This document shows, in pieces, positions 1 through 8,385 of a stretch of 64,000 nt of DNA. Source of the DNA: Ruegeria sp. HKCCD7303. Lineage in GTDB: Bacteria > Pseudomonadota > Alphaproteobacteria > Rhodobacterales > Rhodobacteraceae. Made by a program: the position numbers and the translations under genes. The notes below the pieces were generated by a model. That model had not been told where the DNA came from, did not search any database, and saw only the letters and a list, made by a program, of their open reading frames with translations. Every line of letters begins with the position of its first letter. Within the stretch, counting starts at the first letter, position 1. The DNA lies in contig NZ_WVRE01000004.1 in assembly GCF_013111185.1 (NCBI RefSeq), positions 310,001 to 374,000 on the forward strand, in the 5' to 3' direction.

Positions 1-50
1 ACACCGCCAAGGGCCGCGTGAGCATTCCCGCGGCAGACGTGTATTTCTGA
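1..50 (+). CDS. C-terminal end of upstream gene, probably biotin-protein ligase
   Basis: An open frame enters from the left edge and ends at a TGA at 48-50, giving the tail TAKGRVSIPAADVYF. The next gene starts 12 bp further on the same strand. In Rhodobacterales the gene just before coaX is usually birA, which attaches biotin to acetyl-CoA carboxylase carrier protein, and its C-terminal beta-barrel ends in a similar way. The identity is inferred from neighbourhood and 15 residues only. Confidence 0.45.
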   Translation, partial: TAKGRVSIPAADVYF

Positions 51-62
51 AAGGGGCGTTAA

Positions 63-842
63 ATGCTTCTGGCCATTGATTGCGGCAACACCAACACCGT
101 TTTCTCGATCTGGGACGGCGAGAAGTTTCTGTGCACCCTGCGCACGTCGACCCACCATGCGCGTACGGCGGATGCATATTTCACATGGTATTCGACGCTG
201 GTGAAACACTATGGCATTGAGGCGGTCATAACGGATGTCATCATCGCCTCGACTGTGCCGCGTGTGGTGTTCAATCTGCGCATTTTTGCGGATCGCTTCT
301 TTGGGTGCCGCCCGCTGGTGGTTGGCAAGCCTGACTGTCTGTTACCTGTGCCCCCTCGTGTGGATGAGGGAACCGTACCCGGGCCTGACCGGCTGGCCAA
401 TGCAGTGGGCGCGTTTGACCGGCACGGCGGAAACGTGGTCGTGGTGGATTTTGGCACTGCAACGAACTTTGATGTGGTTGCAGCCGATGGGGCCTATGTC
501 GGGGGAATTATTGCGCCCGGTGTGAACCTGAGCCTTGAAGCTCTGCATCAAGGGGCGGCCGCGCTTCCGCATATCGACATTACCCGACCGGATAAAGTGA
601 TCGGGACGAATACGGTTGGATGTATCCAATCTGGCGTGTATTGGGGCTATTCCGGCCTGATCGAAGGCCTGATCGCCCGGATCAAAAACGAATACGGAAT
701 GCCGATGAAAGTTGTCGGAACAGGAGGGCTAGCCCCTTTGTTCGATCAGGCCGACGTAGGGTTTGACGCAATCGAAGATGATCTGACGATGCACGGATTG
801 ACCGTGATCCATCGCTATAACAAGGATAATAGCTCCGCATGA
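63..842 (+). CDS. coaX: type III pantothenate kinase
   Basis: Phosphorylates pantothenate with ATP, the first committed step of coenzyme A synthesis, in the cytosol. The 259-residue protein has the family's usual length and its ASKHA-fold motifs: the N-terminal phosphate loop DCGNTNT (residues 6-12), GPDRLAN near residue 107 and VDFGTATNFD near residue 129. This form is insensitive to CoA feedback in characterised bacteria. The start is 12 bp after the preceding stop, and the last four bases (ATGA) overlap the start of rnj, so the two genes are translationally coupled. Confidence 0.95.
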   Translation: MLLAIDCGNTNTVFSIWDGEKFLCTLRTSTHHARTADAYFTWYSTLVKHYGIEAVITDVIIASTVPRVVFNLRIFADRFFGCRPLVVGKPDCLLPVPPRVDEGTVPGPDRLANAVGAFDRHGGNVVVVDFGTATNFDVVAADGAYVGGIIAPGVNLSLEALHQGAAALPHIDITRPDKVIGTNTVGCIQSGVYWGYSGLIEGLIARIKNEYGMPMKVVGTGGLAPLFDQADVGFDAIEDDLTMHGLTVIHRYNKDNSSA

Positions 843-2506
843 GCAGTGAAAGATTGATCTACCTGCCGCTGGGTGGCGCGGGTGAAATTGGCATGAATGC
901 CTATGTGTACGGTTATGGTAAACCGGGACAGGAGCGCCTGATCCTTGTCGATCTGGGCGTCACCTTTCCGGACATGGACACAACACCCGGTGTTGACCTG
1001 ATTTATGCAGATATTTCTTGGTTGAAAGAGCGTGCGGATCAGCTGGACGGCGTCTTTATCACTCACGCGCATGAGGACCATGTTGGCGCGGTGGCGCATT
1101 GCTATGAAGCCTTGGGTGCCCCGATTTATGCCCGCGCGTTCACGGCCAACATTGCACGCCGCAAGATGGAAGAACACGCGCACCCAACCGAGGCGGTGAC
1201 GACCGTATCTGCCTGGCCTGAACAGGTCTCGGTTGGTCCTTTCACAATTGGGTTTCTGCCTGTATCGCACTCGATCCCTGAAAGCGCGGCTTTGGTCATC
1301 GACACGCCTGCAGGACGAGTGGTGCATTCCGGTGACTTCAAGCTGGACGAGAATCCGGTCGTGGGCGAGGCTTTCGACCCAGACCTTTGGACCGAAGTGG
1401 CCAAACCCGGTGTCAAAGCCCTGATCTGCGACAGTACAAACGTGTTTTCGGCCCATCCCGGCCGTTCGGAATCCGAAGTTGGGCCGGAAATCACCAAACT
1501 GGTTGAAAACGCCGAAGGCATGGTCGTGGCGACCACGTTTGCCTCAAATGTTGCGCGGGTCAAAACACTGGCCGAAGCGGGTCAGCGGGCAGGGCGATCG
1601 GTTGTTCTGTTGGGCCGCGCCATGCGCCGGATGATCGAGGCCGCAACCGAAACTGGCATCCTGTCGGATTTCCCAAAGGTGATCAGCGCGGAAGAGGCGT
1701 TGGATCTTCCGCGTCAGAATCTGATGCTGATCGTAACCGGCAGCCAAGGCGAGCGCCGTGCCGCCAGCGCCCAGCTGGCCCGTGGTAAATACCGAGGTCT
1801 GGAACTGGCCGAGGGCGACCTGTTTCTGTTTTCTTCTAAAACCATTCCGGGCAATGAGCGGGGCGTGATCTTCATCATGAACCAGCTCAGCGAAAAGGGC
1901 GTGGATGTGGTGGATGACAGCTCGGGTCTTTATCACGTGTCAGGCCACGCCAACCGGCCTGATCTTGAGAAGGTCCATGCGCTGATTGACCCGCAGGTCA
2001 TTATTCCCATGCACGGTGAACACCGTCACCTGCGCGAACATGTCAAACTTGCCGAGAATGGCGGCAGAACCGGTGTGCTGGCGGTGAATGGCACCATGCT
2101 GGATCTCAGTGGCAACGCCCCGGCTGTTGTCGACTATGTCGAAACCGGGCGCACATATCTGGACGGGTCGGTCAAGATCGGTGCGTTGGACGGCGTGGTG
2201 CGGGATCGTATCCGCATGGCATTGAACGGCCATGTCACGGTCACCGTGGTTTTGGACGAGGAAGACGAACCGCTGGGTGAACCTTGGTGCGATACCATGG
2301 GCCTGCCCGAGATCGGAACTTCGCGCGCGGCTGTGGTGGAGGTTCTGGAGGAGGACCTGAATCAATTCCTGATGCGGGCTGCGGCCAAAACCCTGCGCGA
2401 CGACGACAAACTGGAAGACGAGATGCGCCGGATTGTTCGTCAGACCGCGAAAGCGGAAATCGGTAAGAAGCCCGAAGTGACGGTGGTTGTCAGCCGGATG
2501 CGGTGA
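839..2506 (+). CDS. rnj: ribonuclease J
   Basis: Metallo-beta-lactamase/beta-CASP ribonuclease with endo- and 5'-to-3' exonuclease activity in mRNA turnover and rRNA maturation. The zinc-binding HAHEDH motif is near residue 76, followed by HSGDFKLDE near 162, a beta-CASP segment (TGSQGE near 302) and the late HGEHRH motif near 393. At 555 residues it matches alphaproteobacterial RNase J. The start codon overlaps the coaX stop by four bases. The gene converges on the NUDIX gene with only 10 bp between stops. Confidence 0.95.
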   Translation: MSSERLIYLPLGGAGEIGMNAYVYGYGKPGQERLILVDLGVTFPDMDTTPGVDLIYADISWLKERADQLDGVFITHAHEDHVGAVAHCYEALGAPIYARAFTANIARRKMEEHAHPTEAVTTVSAWPEQVSVGPFTIGFLPVSHSIPESAALVIDTPAGRVVHSGDFKLDENPVVGEAFDPDLWTEVAKPGVKALICDSTNVFSAHPGRSESEVGPEITKLVENAEGMVVATTFASNVARVKTLAEAGQRAGRSVVLLGRAMRRMIEAATETGILSDFPKVISAEEALDLPRQNLMLIVTGSQGERRAASAQLARGKYRGLELAEGDLFLFSSKTIPGNERGVIFIMNQLSEKGVDVVDDSSGLYHVSGHANRPDLEKVHALIDPQVIIPMHGEHRHLREHVKLAENGGRTGVLAVNGTMLDLSGNAPAVVDYVETGRTYLDGSVKIGALDGVVRDRIRMALNGHVTVTVVLDEEDEPLGEPWCDTMGLPEIGTSRAAVVEVLEEDLNQFLMRAAAKTLRDDDKLEDEMRRIVRQTAKAEIGKKPEVTVVVSRMR

Positions 2507-2516
2507 CCCGGTACCG

Positions 2517-3218
2517 TCAGTCGTGTTCCGGCATCGGGTAACCCCTGAGGCGCAGGAACAGGTTGGCTTCTTCGTCATTCTTGTAAAACGGAACGGACAC
2601 TGGAGGCTCGGGGGATGTAACCCGGGCCGCTACTTCGGCAAGAACAACCTCGGTTATGAAGGGCAGGTCCAAATCTCGCGCGCGGTCCAGTTGCACCCAT
2701 TGCAGGTGCGACAGCTCGTCTGAGGCGCGACTGAAATCGTCCAGATCACCTTGCAAGGCTTCCGCGTCGACCAAAAAGAACCGTGCGTCAAACCGGCGAG
2801 GGCGACCGGGTGGTGTCACCGCGCGGAAAACGAACTGCAATGCAGCTGCAGATGGCACGTATCCCATGTCGGAAAAGCTTTGCCAGTCGTCAGGTGCGTG
2901 CCCCGGCCATGCGCCCGGCTGGCCCAGAACAAGGCCCGTTTCCTCCCAGAGCTCGCGAATGGCAGCGGCGGCCAGCGCGTGTTGCAATCCGGACTCGGCC
3001 TGTTCAGCCAAACGGTCACGGCACAGATCGGGCAGCTTGGTCGCCAGGGGCACTGCTGAATCCGCCGGATCAACGGCACCGCCAGGGAACACAAACTTGT
3101 TCGGCATGAACACGGCTTTGGACCCGCGTTGCCCCATAAGGATCGATGGATTGGTCCATCTGTCCCGCAAAACGATGACAGTTGCGGCGTCACGGATGGC
3201 GGTCTTGTCTGCTGTCAT
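2517..3218 (-). CDS. NUDIX hydrolase
   Basis: Hydrolyses a nucleoside diphosphate linked to another group; the substrate cannot be told from sequence. The NUDIX signature is present: FPGGAVDP near residue 45 and AAIRELWEETGLVLG near residue 85, with the catalytic RExxEE. I place the start at the internal ATG at 3218 (MTADKTAIRDAATV), giving 233 residues. The longer frame to 3296 would run into the DUF983 gene, and the domain begins just after this ATG. It sits 25 bp downstream of the DUF983 gene and is probably co-transcribed with it. Confidence 0.88.
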   Translation of the reverse strand: MTADKTAIRDAATVIVLRDRWTNPSILMGQRGSKAVFMPNKFVFPGGAVDPADSAVPLATKLPDLCRDRLAEQAESGLQHALAAAAIRELWEETGLVLGQPGAWPGHAPDDWQSFSDMGYVPSAAALQFVFRAVTPPGRPRRFDARFFLVDAEALQGDLDDFSRASDELSHLQWVQLDRARDLDLPFITEVVLAEVAARVTSPEPPVSVPFYKNDEEANLFLRLRGYPMPEHD

Positions 3219-3243
3219 GTCTACGCCACCTGGCCCGGCAGGT

Positions 3244-3642
3244 TCAATTCGATGTTCCGAAACCGTGCATACGGCGGGCCCACTGATACGCGACAACGGC
3301 GCCTTTCAAACGGGGCAGCAGGTACAGCGACAGAGCAACGCAACCGATTGAGAAACCGATGGCCATGGTCCAGGGGTCTGGCCGCCAATGGACGTAGGAC
3401 ACGTGCAGGGCAGGCGCCAGCAGGTGACCAACAAGTAGAATCGTCAGATAGGCTGGCCCGTCATCGGCGCGATGATGAAACAGCTCCTGCCCGCATTTCG
3501 CGCAGCTATCATTGACCTTGAGATAGCTGTGCAACAGCTTGCCTTCGCCACAGTTGGGGCATTTGCACCGAAACCCTTTAACAAGGGCGGGCCATGTTTC
3601 ACGCTCTGTCTCGGTCGCGGTGTTGATCGTCTGATCCGTCAT
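3244..3642 (-). CDS. DUF983 zinc-ribbon membrane protein
   Basis: A 132-residue protein of the DUF983 family, function unknown. An N-terminal zinc ribbon is visible as two CxxC pairs (CPNC near residue 27, CAKC near 46). Two hydrophobic segments follow (about residues 63-83 and 90-112), so the ribbon is probably cytoplasmic and tethered to the inner membrane. It lies upstream of the NUDIX gene on the same strand, a common alphaproteobacterial arrangement. The 220-bp divergent gap before the EF-hand gene holds its promoter. Confidence 0.8.
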   Translation of the reverse strand: MTDQTINTATETERETWPALVKGFRCKCPNCGEGKLLHSYLKVNDSCAKCGQELFHHRADDGPAYLTILLVGHLLAPALHVSYVHWRPDPWTMAIGFSIGCVALSLYLLPRLKGAVVAYQWARRMHGFGTSN

Positions 3643-3862
3643 AATATAACTCGCGCATTAATCTTTGCCGGATAATGCGCCTGAACGGGCAGATTTGAAA
3701 GGGGGGTGCGTCGCTTTGCAACGCCCGATACCCAATGCGCAGAAATCGCTTCTGAATTCACTTTCAAAAAAATGCATTTTTCTGCGACGGAATTTTCGAT
3801 GCCCCGCGTTTGAATTGGTATGAGCAGCGGCACTGGGGCCGCTTCAACACGGGAAAAACGAA

Positions 3863-4333
3863 ATGAAAAACGCGACATTCATCACGGCTATTGTTTTGTC
3901 CGCAGTTGCTGTCACAGGCACATCGGTTCTGGCTGCCGGAAAAGGCGGACGCGAGCCTGTGTCCTTTCAGGAACTCGACGCCGATGGCGACGGTCAGGTG
4001 ACACAGCAAGAGATGGAGGCCCACCGCACCGCGCGTTTCACGCAAGCGGATACCGACGGTGATGGCCAGCTGAGCCTTGACGAGATGCAAGCTGCTGCAC
4101 AGAAAAAGGCAAGTGACCGCGTCGCCAAGATGTTCGAAAAAAATGATGCGAACAAAGACGGGTTTCTCAGCCAGGACGAGTTGCCGAAACCCCGCCGGGC
4201 TGACAAGATGTTTGATCGGATGGACGCTGATAACAGCGGCGGGATCTCGGAACAGGAATTTGCCGATGCCAAAGACAAGATGGGACGGCACCACAAGAAA
4301 AAGCATCAAAACTCGGACGCAGACGATAGCTGA
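3863..4333 (+). CDS. secreted EF-hand calcium-binding protein
   Basis: A 156-residue protein with a signal peptide (cleavage probably after VLAA near residue 24) and four EF-hand loops: DADGDGQVTQQE, DTDGDGQLSLDE, DANKDGFLSQDE and DADNSGGISEQE. All keep Asp at loop position 1 and Glu at position 12, so each should bind calcium in the periplasm. The tail is Lys/His-rich. It lies 6 bp before a sigma-factor gene on the same strand, which suggests one operon with the sigma factor and metal-sensor genes. The role in that operon is unknown. Confidence 0.85.
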   Translation: MKNATFITAIVLSAVAVTGTSVLAAGKGGREPVSFQELDADGDGQVTQQEMEAHRTARFTQADTDGDGQLSLDEMQAAAQKKASDRVAKMFEKNDANKDGFLSQDELPKPRRADKMFDRMDADNSGGISEQEFADAKDKMGRHHKKKHQNSDADDS

Positions 4334-4339
4334 TGCAGG

Positions 4340-4957
4340 ATGGAGGATCTGACCTCCTACCCACAAGACGCCTGCGGTGCGATGTGCAGCGCGGGCACCC
4401 TCAGCGACGATGAGTTGCTGGGGCGCTTCGCCGATGGCAATGCCGAAGCCGCACGGGTTCTTACTGACCGTCTGGGGCCACGGTGTTACTCGGTCGCGTT
4501 ACGAATGTTGGGCAATCGGGCCGAGGCGGAAGATGTGACGCAAGAGGCGATGATGCGGCTGTGGCAAATGGCACCGGACTGGGTGTCGGGCCAAGCCAAA
4601 GTCTCGACCTGGCTGTACCGGGTGACTTTGAATCTGTGCGTGGACATACGGCGCAAGAAGACACCGGACAGGCTGTCGGATGTTCCTGAGCCCGAAGATG
4701 GTGAAGCCAGCGTAGTTGACCGGATGCAGGATGAGGCGCGCAAGGATGCGTTGCAGGTCGCTTTGGCCGAGTTGCCCGAACGGCAGCGGCAAGCAGTGGT
4801 GTTGCGCCATATTGAAGAGTTGCCCAACCCCGAAATTGCCGGGATCATGGGCATTTCCGTGGAAGCGGTTGAAAGCCTGACGGCGCGGGGCAAACGAAGT
4901 CTGGCCGCTATTCTGGCGGGACGGCGCGAAGAACTGGGGTATGACAATGGCGGATGA
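4340..4957 (+). CDS. ECF-type RNA polymerase sigma factor
   Basis: A 205-residue sigma-70 family, extracytoplasmic-function sigma factor. Region 2 includes EDVTQEAMMRLWQ (about residues 63-75) followed by STWLYRVTLNLCVDIRR. Region 4 includes LAELPERQRQAVVLRHIEEL (about 138-157) with a helix-turn-helix that ends in LTARGKRSL. The start is 6 bp after the EF-hand gene, and the 3' end overlaps the next small gene. The overlapping gene encodes a membrane protein and may be its anti-sigma factor (inference from position only). Confidence 0.88.
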   Translation: MEDLTSYPQDACGAMCSAGTLSDDELLGRFADGNAEAARVLTDRLGPRCYSVALRMLGNRAEAEDVTQEAMMRLWQMAPDWVSGQAKVSTWLYRVTLNLCVDIRRKKTPDRLSDVPEPEDGEASVVDRMQDEARKDALQVALAELPERQRQAVVLRHIEELPNPEIAGIMGISVEAVESLTARGKRSLAAILAGRREELGYDNGG

Positions 4958-5300
4958 CGATCTGGAACTGGATCATTTGTTTGCACAAGCGCGGCGACAA
5001 CGGCCGGCTTTGCCAGACGATCTGGCCGTGCGCATCCAAACGGATGCAGAGGCGGTGCGCTTGGGCCGCATGAAACCCGCGCCACAACCGGGGCCTGCGT
5101 TGTGGGACAGGCTGGTGCGCAATCTGGGTGGCTGGCAGGGGTTGAGTGGCCTTGTTGCGGCCAGCGCGGCCGGTGTCTGGATCGGGTTTTCCGCGCCTGC
5201 CTTTTTGCCCGATCCCGCCAACCTGCTGACAACGCAAGAGACGGCCTTTCTTGTGGCCGACCTTGGCTATGACACGAGTTTTCTGGAGACCACGGAATGA
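4947..5300 (+). CDS. small single-span membrane protein, candidate anti-sigma partner
   Basis: A 117-residue protein with no family I recognise. The N-terminal half is charged and soluble (MADDDLELDHLF). One hydrophobic segment spans roughly residues 65-85 and a short tail would be periplasmic. I prefer the ATG at 4947 over 4941 because a GGGG purine run then has a normal spacing. It overlaps the sigma gene by 11 bp and the next gene by 4 bp. The topology and coupling fit an anti-sigma factor, but no zinc-binding HxxxCxxC motif is visible, so this remains a guess. Confidence 0.6.
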   Translation: MADDDLELDHLFAQARRQRPALPDDLAVRIQTDAEAVRLGRMKPAPQPGPALWDRLVRNLGGWQGLSGLVAASAAGVWIGFSAPAFLPDPANLLTTQETAFLVADLGYDTSFLETTE

Positions 5301-5770
5301 ACGCTGATTCCAAACCCAAACGCCGGTGGATGCCCATTGTCCTGGTTGTGTCTCTGGCTCTGAACCTGTTGATCATTGGCGTCGCTGTAGGAACTGTGTT
5401 GCGCCTGAAAGGGGGGGATCACGCCAAGGTGCCGCCGGGATTTGGCCCGGCCTTGTACCGGGCGTTGCCAAAAGACGACCGCAAGGCGATGCGGAGTGAA
5501 TTGGGGGACTTGCACAAGAAAGGTTCTAAGGGCCGCACGCAGGATTTTGAGGCGATGAGCCAGGCATTGCGCGCCGTGCCTTTTGACCCGAATGCCGTCG
5601 AAACTCTGCTGCAACAGCAGGCGCAGGCCACGGCCAACCTGCAAGGGGCACTGCAAGCGCAATGGCTGATCCGCGTCACCGCCATGAGCGATGAGGAAAG
5701 GCAGGCCTATGCAGATCGATTGCAAGATGTCGTCAAGCGTGGCCCGCATAAACACAAGAAAAAGGACTGA
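5297..5770 (+). CDS. periplasmic heavy-metal sensor-like protein (CnrX/metal_resist type)
   Basis: A 157-residue protein with an N-terminal membrane anchor (about residues 12-35) and a helical periplasmic domain. The domain carries the LPKDDRKAMRSEL-like helix and a second helix rich in Gln/Ala, typical of the CnrX/CpxP/ZraP-like superfamily. It overlaps the previous gene by four bases. In nickel/cobalt systems a CnrX-type sensor and a membrane anti-sigma factor control an ECF sigma factor. The order sigma, membrane protein, sensor here suggests the same logic, but the ligand is unknown. The C-terminus is Lys/His-rich. Confidence 0.7.
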   Translation: MNADSKPKRRWMPIVLVVSLALNLLIIGVAVGTVLRLKGGDHAKVPPGFGPALYRALPKDDRKAMRSELGDLHKKGSKGRTQDFEAMSQALRAVPFDPNAVETLLQQQAQATANLQGALQAQWLIRVTAMSDEERQAYADRLQDVVKRGPHKHKKKD

Positions 5771-5776
5771 CCGGCG

Positions 5777-7177
5777 TCAGGCTGCGCTTTGCCGGATGCT
5801 CACCTGATTGCGTCCGGCTTTTTTCGCCGAATACAACGCTTTGTCAGCGGATTGAATCAGGGTCTCTACATGCGGAGTGAGGCTGTCCCGACCAGGGAAC
5901 GCGTCCGGAGACATTTTTAGCCCGATACTGACTGTCACGTTGACCTCTGGTCCCTGTTCAGAAAGTTGAAACGGCGCGCTACAGATACTGCCGCAGAGAG
6001 TTTCAGCGAGCCGCACCGCTTGTTTGGGTGACACATCCGGCACTCCAATCATGAACTCCTCTCCACCTATGCGGGCGACAAACCCCCTTGGACCAAGAGC
6101 GCTGCGCAAGCGCTCTGCGGCCTGCGTAAGAACGTGATCCCCGCTGGCGTGACCGTGGTCGTCATTAATCGTCTTGAAGTGATCGAGGTCAGCCAGCATG
6201 ACCGCAAAGCCGCGTTTGGTTCGAGCGGATTCACGTGCGATCTGGTCCAGCGCGCGCATGGCAAACCGGCGATTGTGCAGCCCCGTCAGCGGGTCGACCC
6301 AGGAATCGGCAAGCCCCTTTTTTAGCGATATTCGCATGTGGTCCAGACGGGCCTTGCGCGCGATCTGGTTGTCCAATCGAAGCTGGATTTCCTGCGCACA
6401 GAACCCACCCAGGCACACGGCATCCGCACCCCGATCCAAGGCTTCGGATGCCTGAACAGCGTCGTTGTCTTTTAGCACTCCGATCAAGACGGTATTACGC
6501 GTGACACCCCGCGATCTGAGATCCGCCAGAATATTCAGATCGGAAGGATGCGGGCCCAGTTCGACCACGATAGCATCTGGGACAGCTCCGGACAGGAAGC
6601 CTTGAAGGTTCGACTGCAAGTGCCAGGACAATGTGTGTTTGCGCTGATCGCTCAACGCCTTTTGCCACAGCACGCCAGTTTGCACGGCGTGTGTCAGAAC
6701 ACTCACCTTTGCGGATTTGGGCGGGCGGATAATCGCTGGTGCGGGCTCACCGAACCCAATGGGTTGCGCGCCAGTGCCAACCTGCAGGTCCTGTCTGATT
6801 GCGTGTGCGCGCAGCAAGCTTCGGATACGCGCCAGCAGCAAGGCATCCTTGAAGGGATGGGTCAATACATCGTCCAGCCCATCTTTCAGGGCACGCAACC
6901 GTGCGTCCCTGTCGTTTTGCGCGGCAATTGCAACAACCGGCACATCCTCCAGCCCGGGAACTGTTGCTATGACCTTTTTGACATCCGCAGCCGTTCCGTC
7001 CGGCAAGGTCTGCGCTGTCAGTACCAGATCAGGTTGCGTTCGACGCACAAGCGACAGCAATCCATCTATTTTTTCCCCCTGTACCACGTGGTACCAAGCC
7101 GCAGTCAGTTGAACTTTCAACATGATGCGATTGGTTGATACCCCGTCGAGGACAAGGATGGTTCCCTGCACAGACAT
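5777..7177 (-). CDS. PleD-like diguanylate cyclase with two degenerate receiver domains
   Basis: A 466-residue protein with two receiver-like domains (about residues 4-125 and 155-285) and a C-terminal GGDEF domain whose signature is GGEEF near residue 400, so it should make cyclic di-GMP. The phospho-acceptor Asp appears to be Ala in receiver 1 (PDLVLTAQTLP) and Glu in receiver 2 (PDAIVVELGPHP). The RxxD inhibitory site expected before GGEEF reads GPRG. Output is therefore probably not controlled by phosphorylation or by product inhibition. It is transcribed away from the DUF3572 gene, as in other Rhodobacterales. Confidence 0.88.
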   Translation of the reverse strand: MSVQGTILVLDGVSTNRIMLKVQLTAAWYHVVQGEKIDGLLSLVRRTQPDLVLTAQTLPDGTAADVKKVIATVPGLEDVPVVAIAAQNDRDARLRALKDGLDDVLTHPFKDALLLARIRSLLRAHAIRQDLQVGTGAQPIGFGEPAPAIIRPPKSAKVSVLTHAVQTGVLWQKALSDQRKHTLSWHLQSNLQGFLSGAVPDAIVVELGPHPSDLNILADLRSRGVTRNTVLIGVLKDNDAVQASEALDRGADAVCLGGFCAQEIQLRLDNQIARKARLDHMRISLKKGLADSWVDPLTGLHNRRFAMRALDQIARESARTKRGFAVMLADLDHFKTINDDHGHASGDHVLTQAAERLRSALGPRGFVARIGGEEFMIGVPDVSPKQAVRLAETLCGSICSAPFQLSEQGPEVNVTVSIGLKMSPDAFPGRDSLTPHVETLIQSADKALYSAKKAGRNQVSIRQSAA

Positions 7178-7265
7178 AGTCGTTCACCGTTGATTGCATG
7201 CGTGAACAAAGTGTTTATGAGTCTGGTTAACAAACCCTTTCCATGACTGGATCTGAGCACAGTTT

Positions 7266-7550
7266 ATGCCAATATCATCTGATTCCGCGGAAACACTCGC
7301 CCTGACGGCTCTGGGCTGGCTGGTTGGAAATGACGAGCTTTTGCCGGTGTTTCTGGGTTCGACGGGTGCATCAATCGAAGATGTGCGCGATCGCGCCGGG
7401 GACCCGGATTTTCTGGCGTCGGTAATGGACTTTCTGGTGCTTGACGATTCGTGGGTCATGGCGTTTTGTGACGCCAATGCGATCGCCTATGATCTGCCTG
7501 CCCAGGCAAGAGCGGTTTTATCCGGCGGCGCTGACATTCATTGGACCTGA
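7266..7550 (+). CDS. DUF3572 family protein
   Basis: A 94-residue, acidic, all-helical protein that matches the DUF3572 family in length and in the patterns ALTALGWLVGND and LGSTGAS. Its function is unknown. It is divergent from the PleD-like gene across an 88-bp gap, and the HAD phosphatase gene follows 24 bp downstream on the same strand. Confidence 0.8.
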   Translation: MPISSDSAETLALTALGWLVGNDELLPVFLGSTGASIEDVRDRAGDPDFLASVMDFLVLDDSWVMAFCDANAIAYDLPAQARAVLSGGADIHWT

Positions 7551-7574
7551 AATCCTCTTCCGCTGGAGCACCTG

Positions 7575-8276
7575 ATGCCGATAGATGCAATCGTCTTCGA
7601 TAAAGATGGCACGCTGTTTGATTTTGCCAACACATGGGGTGGCTTTGGCCGCAGTTTACTGCTGCGCTTGACAGATGGTGACAAAGAACGAGCCGCCGGG
7701 CTTGGGCGCCTTATCGGTTATGATCTTGAGCAAGAGCGATATGCCGAAGACAGTATCGTGATCGCCGCGACTGTCGAAGAAATCGCCGATGTGTTGGCTG
7801 CACATGTGGATACCATGACCGTTCAAGAGATCGTGGATGTGATGAATGCCGAAGCCGCCGCAGCCCCTCAGTCCCCGGCTGTTCCGCTGGTCCCGTTTCT
7901 AGAGGGCTTGCATAAGGCAGGGCTGAAGCTGGGGGTTGCAACCAATGACAGTGAACATCCTGCGATGCAGCATCTGGAATCGGCAGGGATCAGCGAACAT
8001 TTCGATTTCATAGCTGGATATGACAGCGGCCATGGATTTAAGCCGGGGCCCGGACAGCTATTGGCCTTTGCTGCGCATGTCGGCGTTGACCCTTCGCGGG
8101 TTGCGATGGTGGGGGACAGCCTCCATGACCTGCAAGCAGGGCGTGCCGCGGGGATGACAACCATAGGGGTTTTGACAGGTCTGGCCGAGGCAGAAGTGCT
8201 GGCCCCAATGGCAGATGTGGTCTTGCCGGACATTGGACATATACCCGAATGGCTAGTGAAAAACCAATTGGGTTAA
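7575..8276 (+). CDS. HAD-family hydrolase (phosphoglycolate phosphatase-like)
   Basis: A 233-residue haloacid dehalogenase-superfamily phosphatase. Motif I is FDKDGTLFD (residues 8-16) with both catalytic Asp residues. Motif II is ATNDS near residue 120, with Asn-Asp in place of the common Ser/Thr-Gly. Motif III/IV is MVGDSLHDLQAG near residue 178. A helical cap lies between motifs I and II. The fold resembles phosphoglycolate phosphatase, but the substrate cannot be assigned. It probably forms an operon with the DUF3572 gene. Confidence 0.85.
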   Translation: MPIDAIVFDKDGTLFDFANTWGGFGRSLLLRLTDGDKERAAGLGRLIGYDLEQERYAEDSIVIAATVEEIADVLAAHVDTMTVQEIVDVMNAEAAAAPQSPAVPLVPFLEGLHKAGLKLGVATNDSEHPAMQHLESAGISEHFDFIAGYDSGHGFKPGPGQLLAFAAHVGVDPSRVAMVGDSLHDLQAGRAAGMTTIGVLTGLAEAEVLAPMADVVLPDIGHIPEWLVKNQLG

Positions 8277-8385
8277 GCTGGCAATCGACCATCTGAGATA
8301 AAAAACCGACATTTCCTGTCGCAGACGGAGCGGCGAGAATCGTGTCTCATGGGCTTGCTTGTTTAACGCAGGAACGGAGGCAACG

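Noticed and set aside
2503..2518. Palindrome around CGGTACCG between rnj and the NUDIX gene
   Set aside because: Only 8 bp are perfect, and the outer symmetry comes from the two convergent stop codons.
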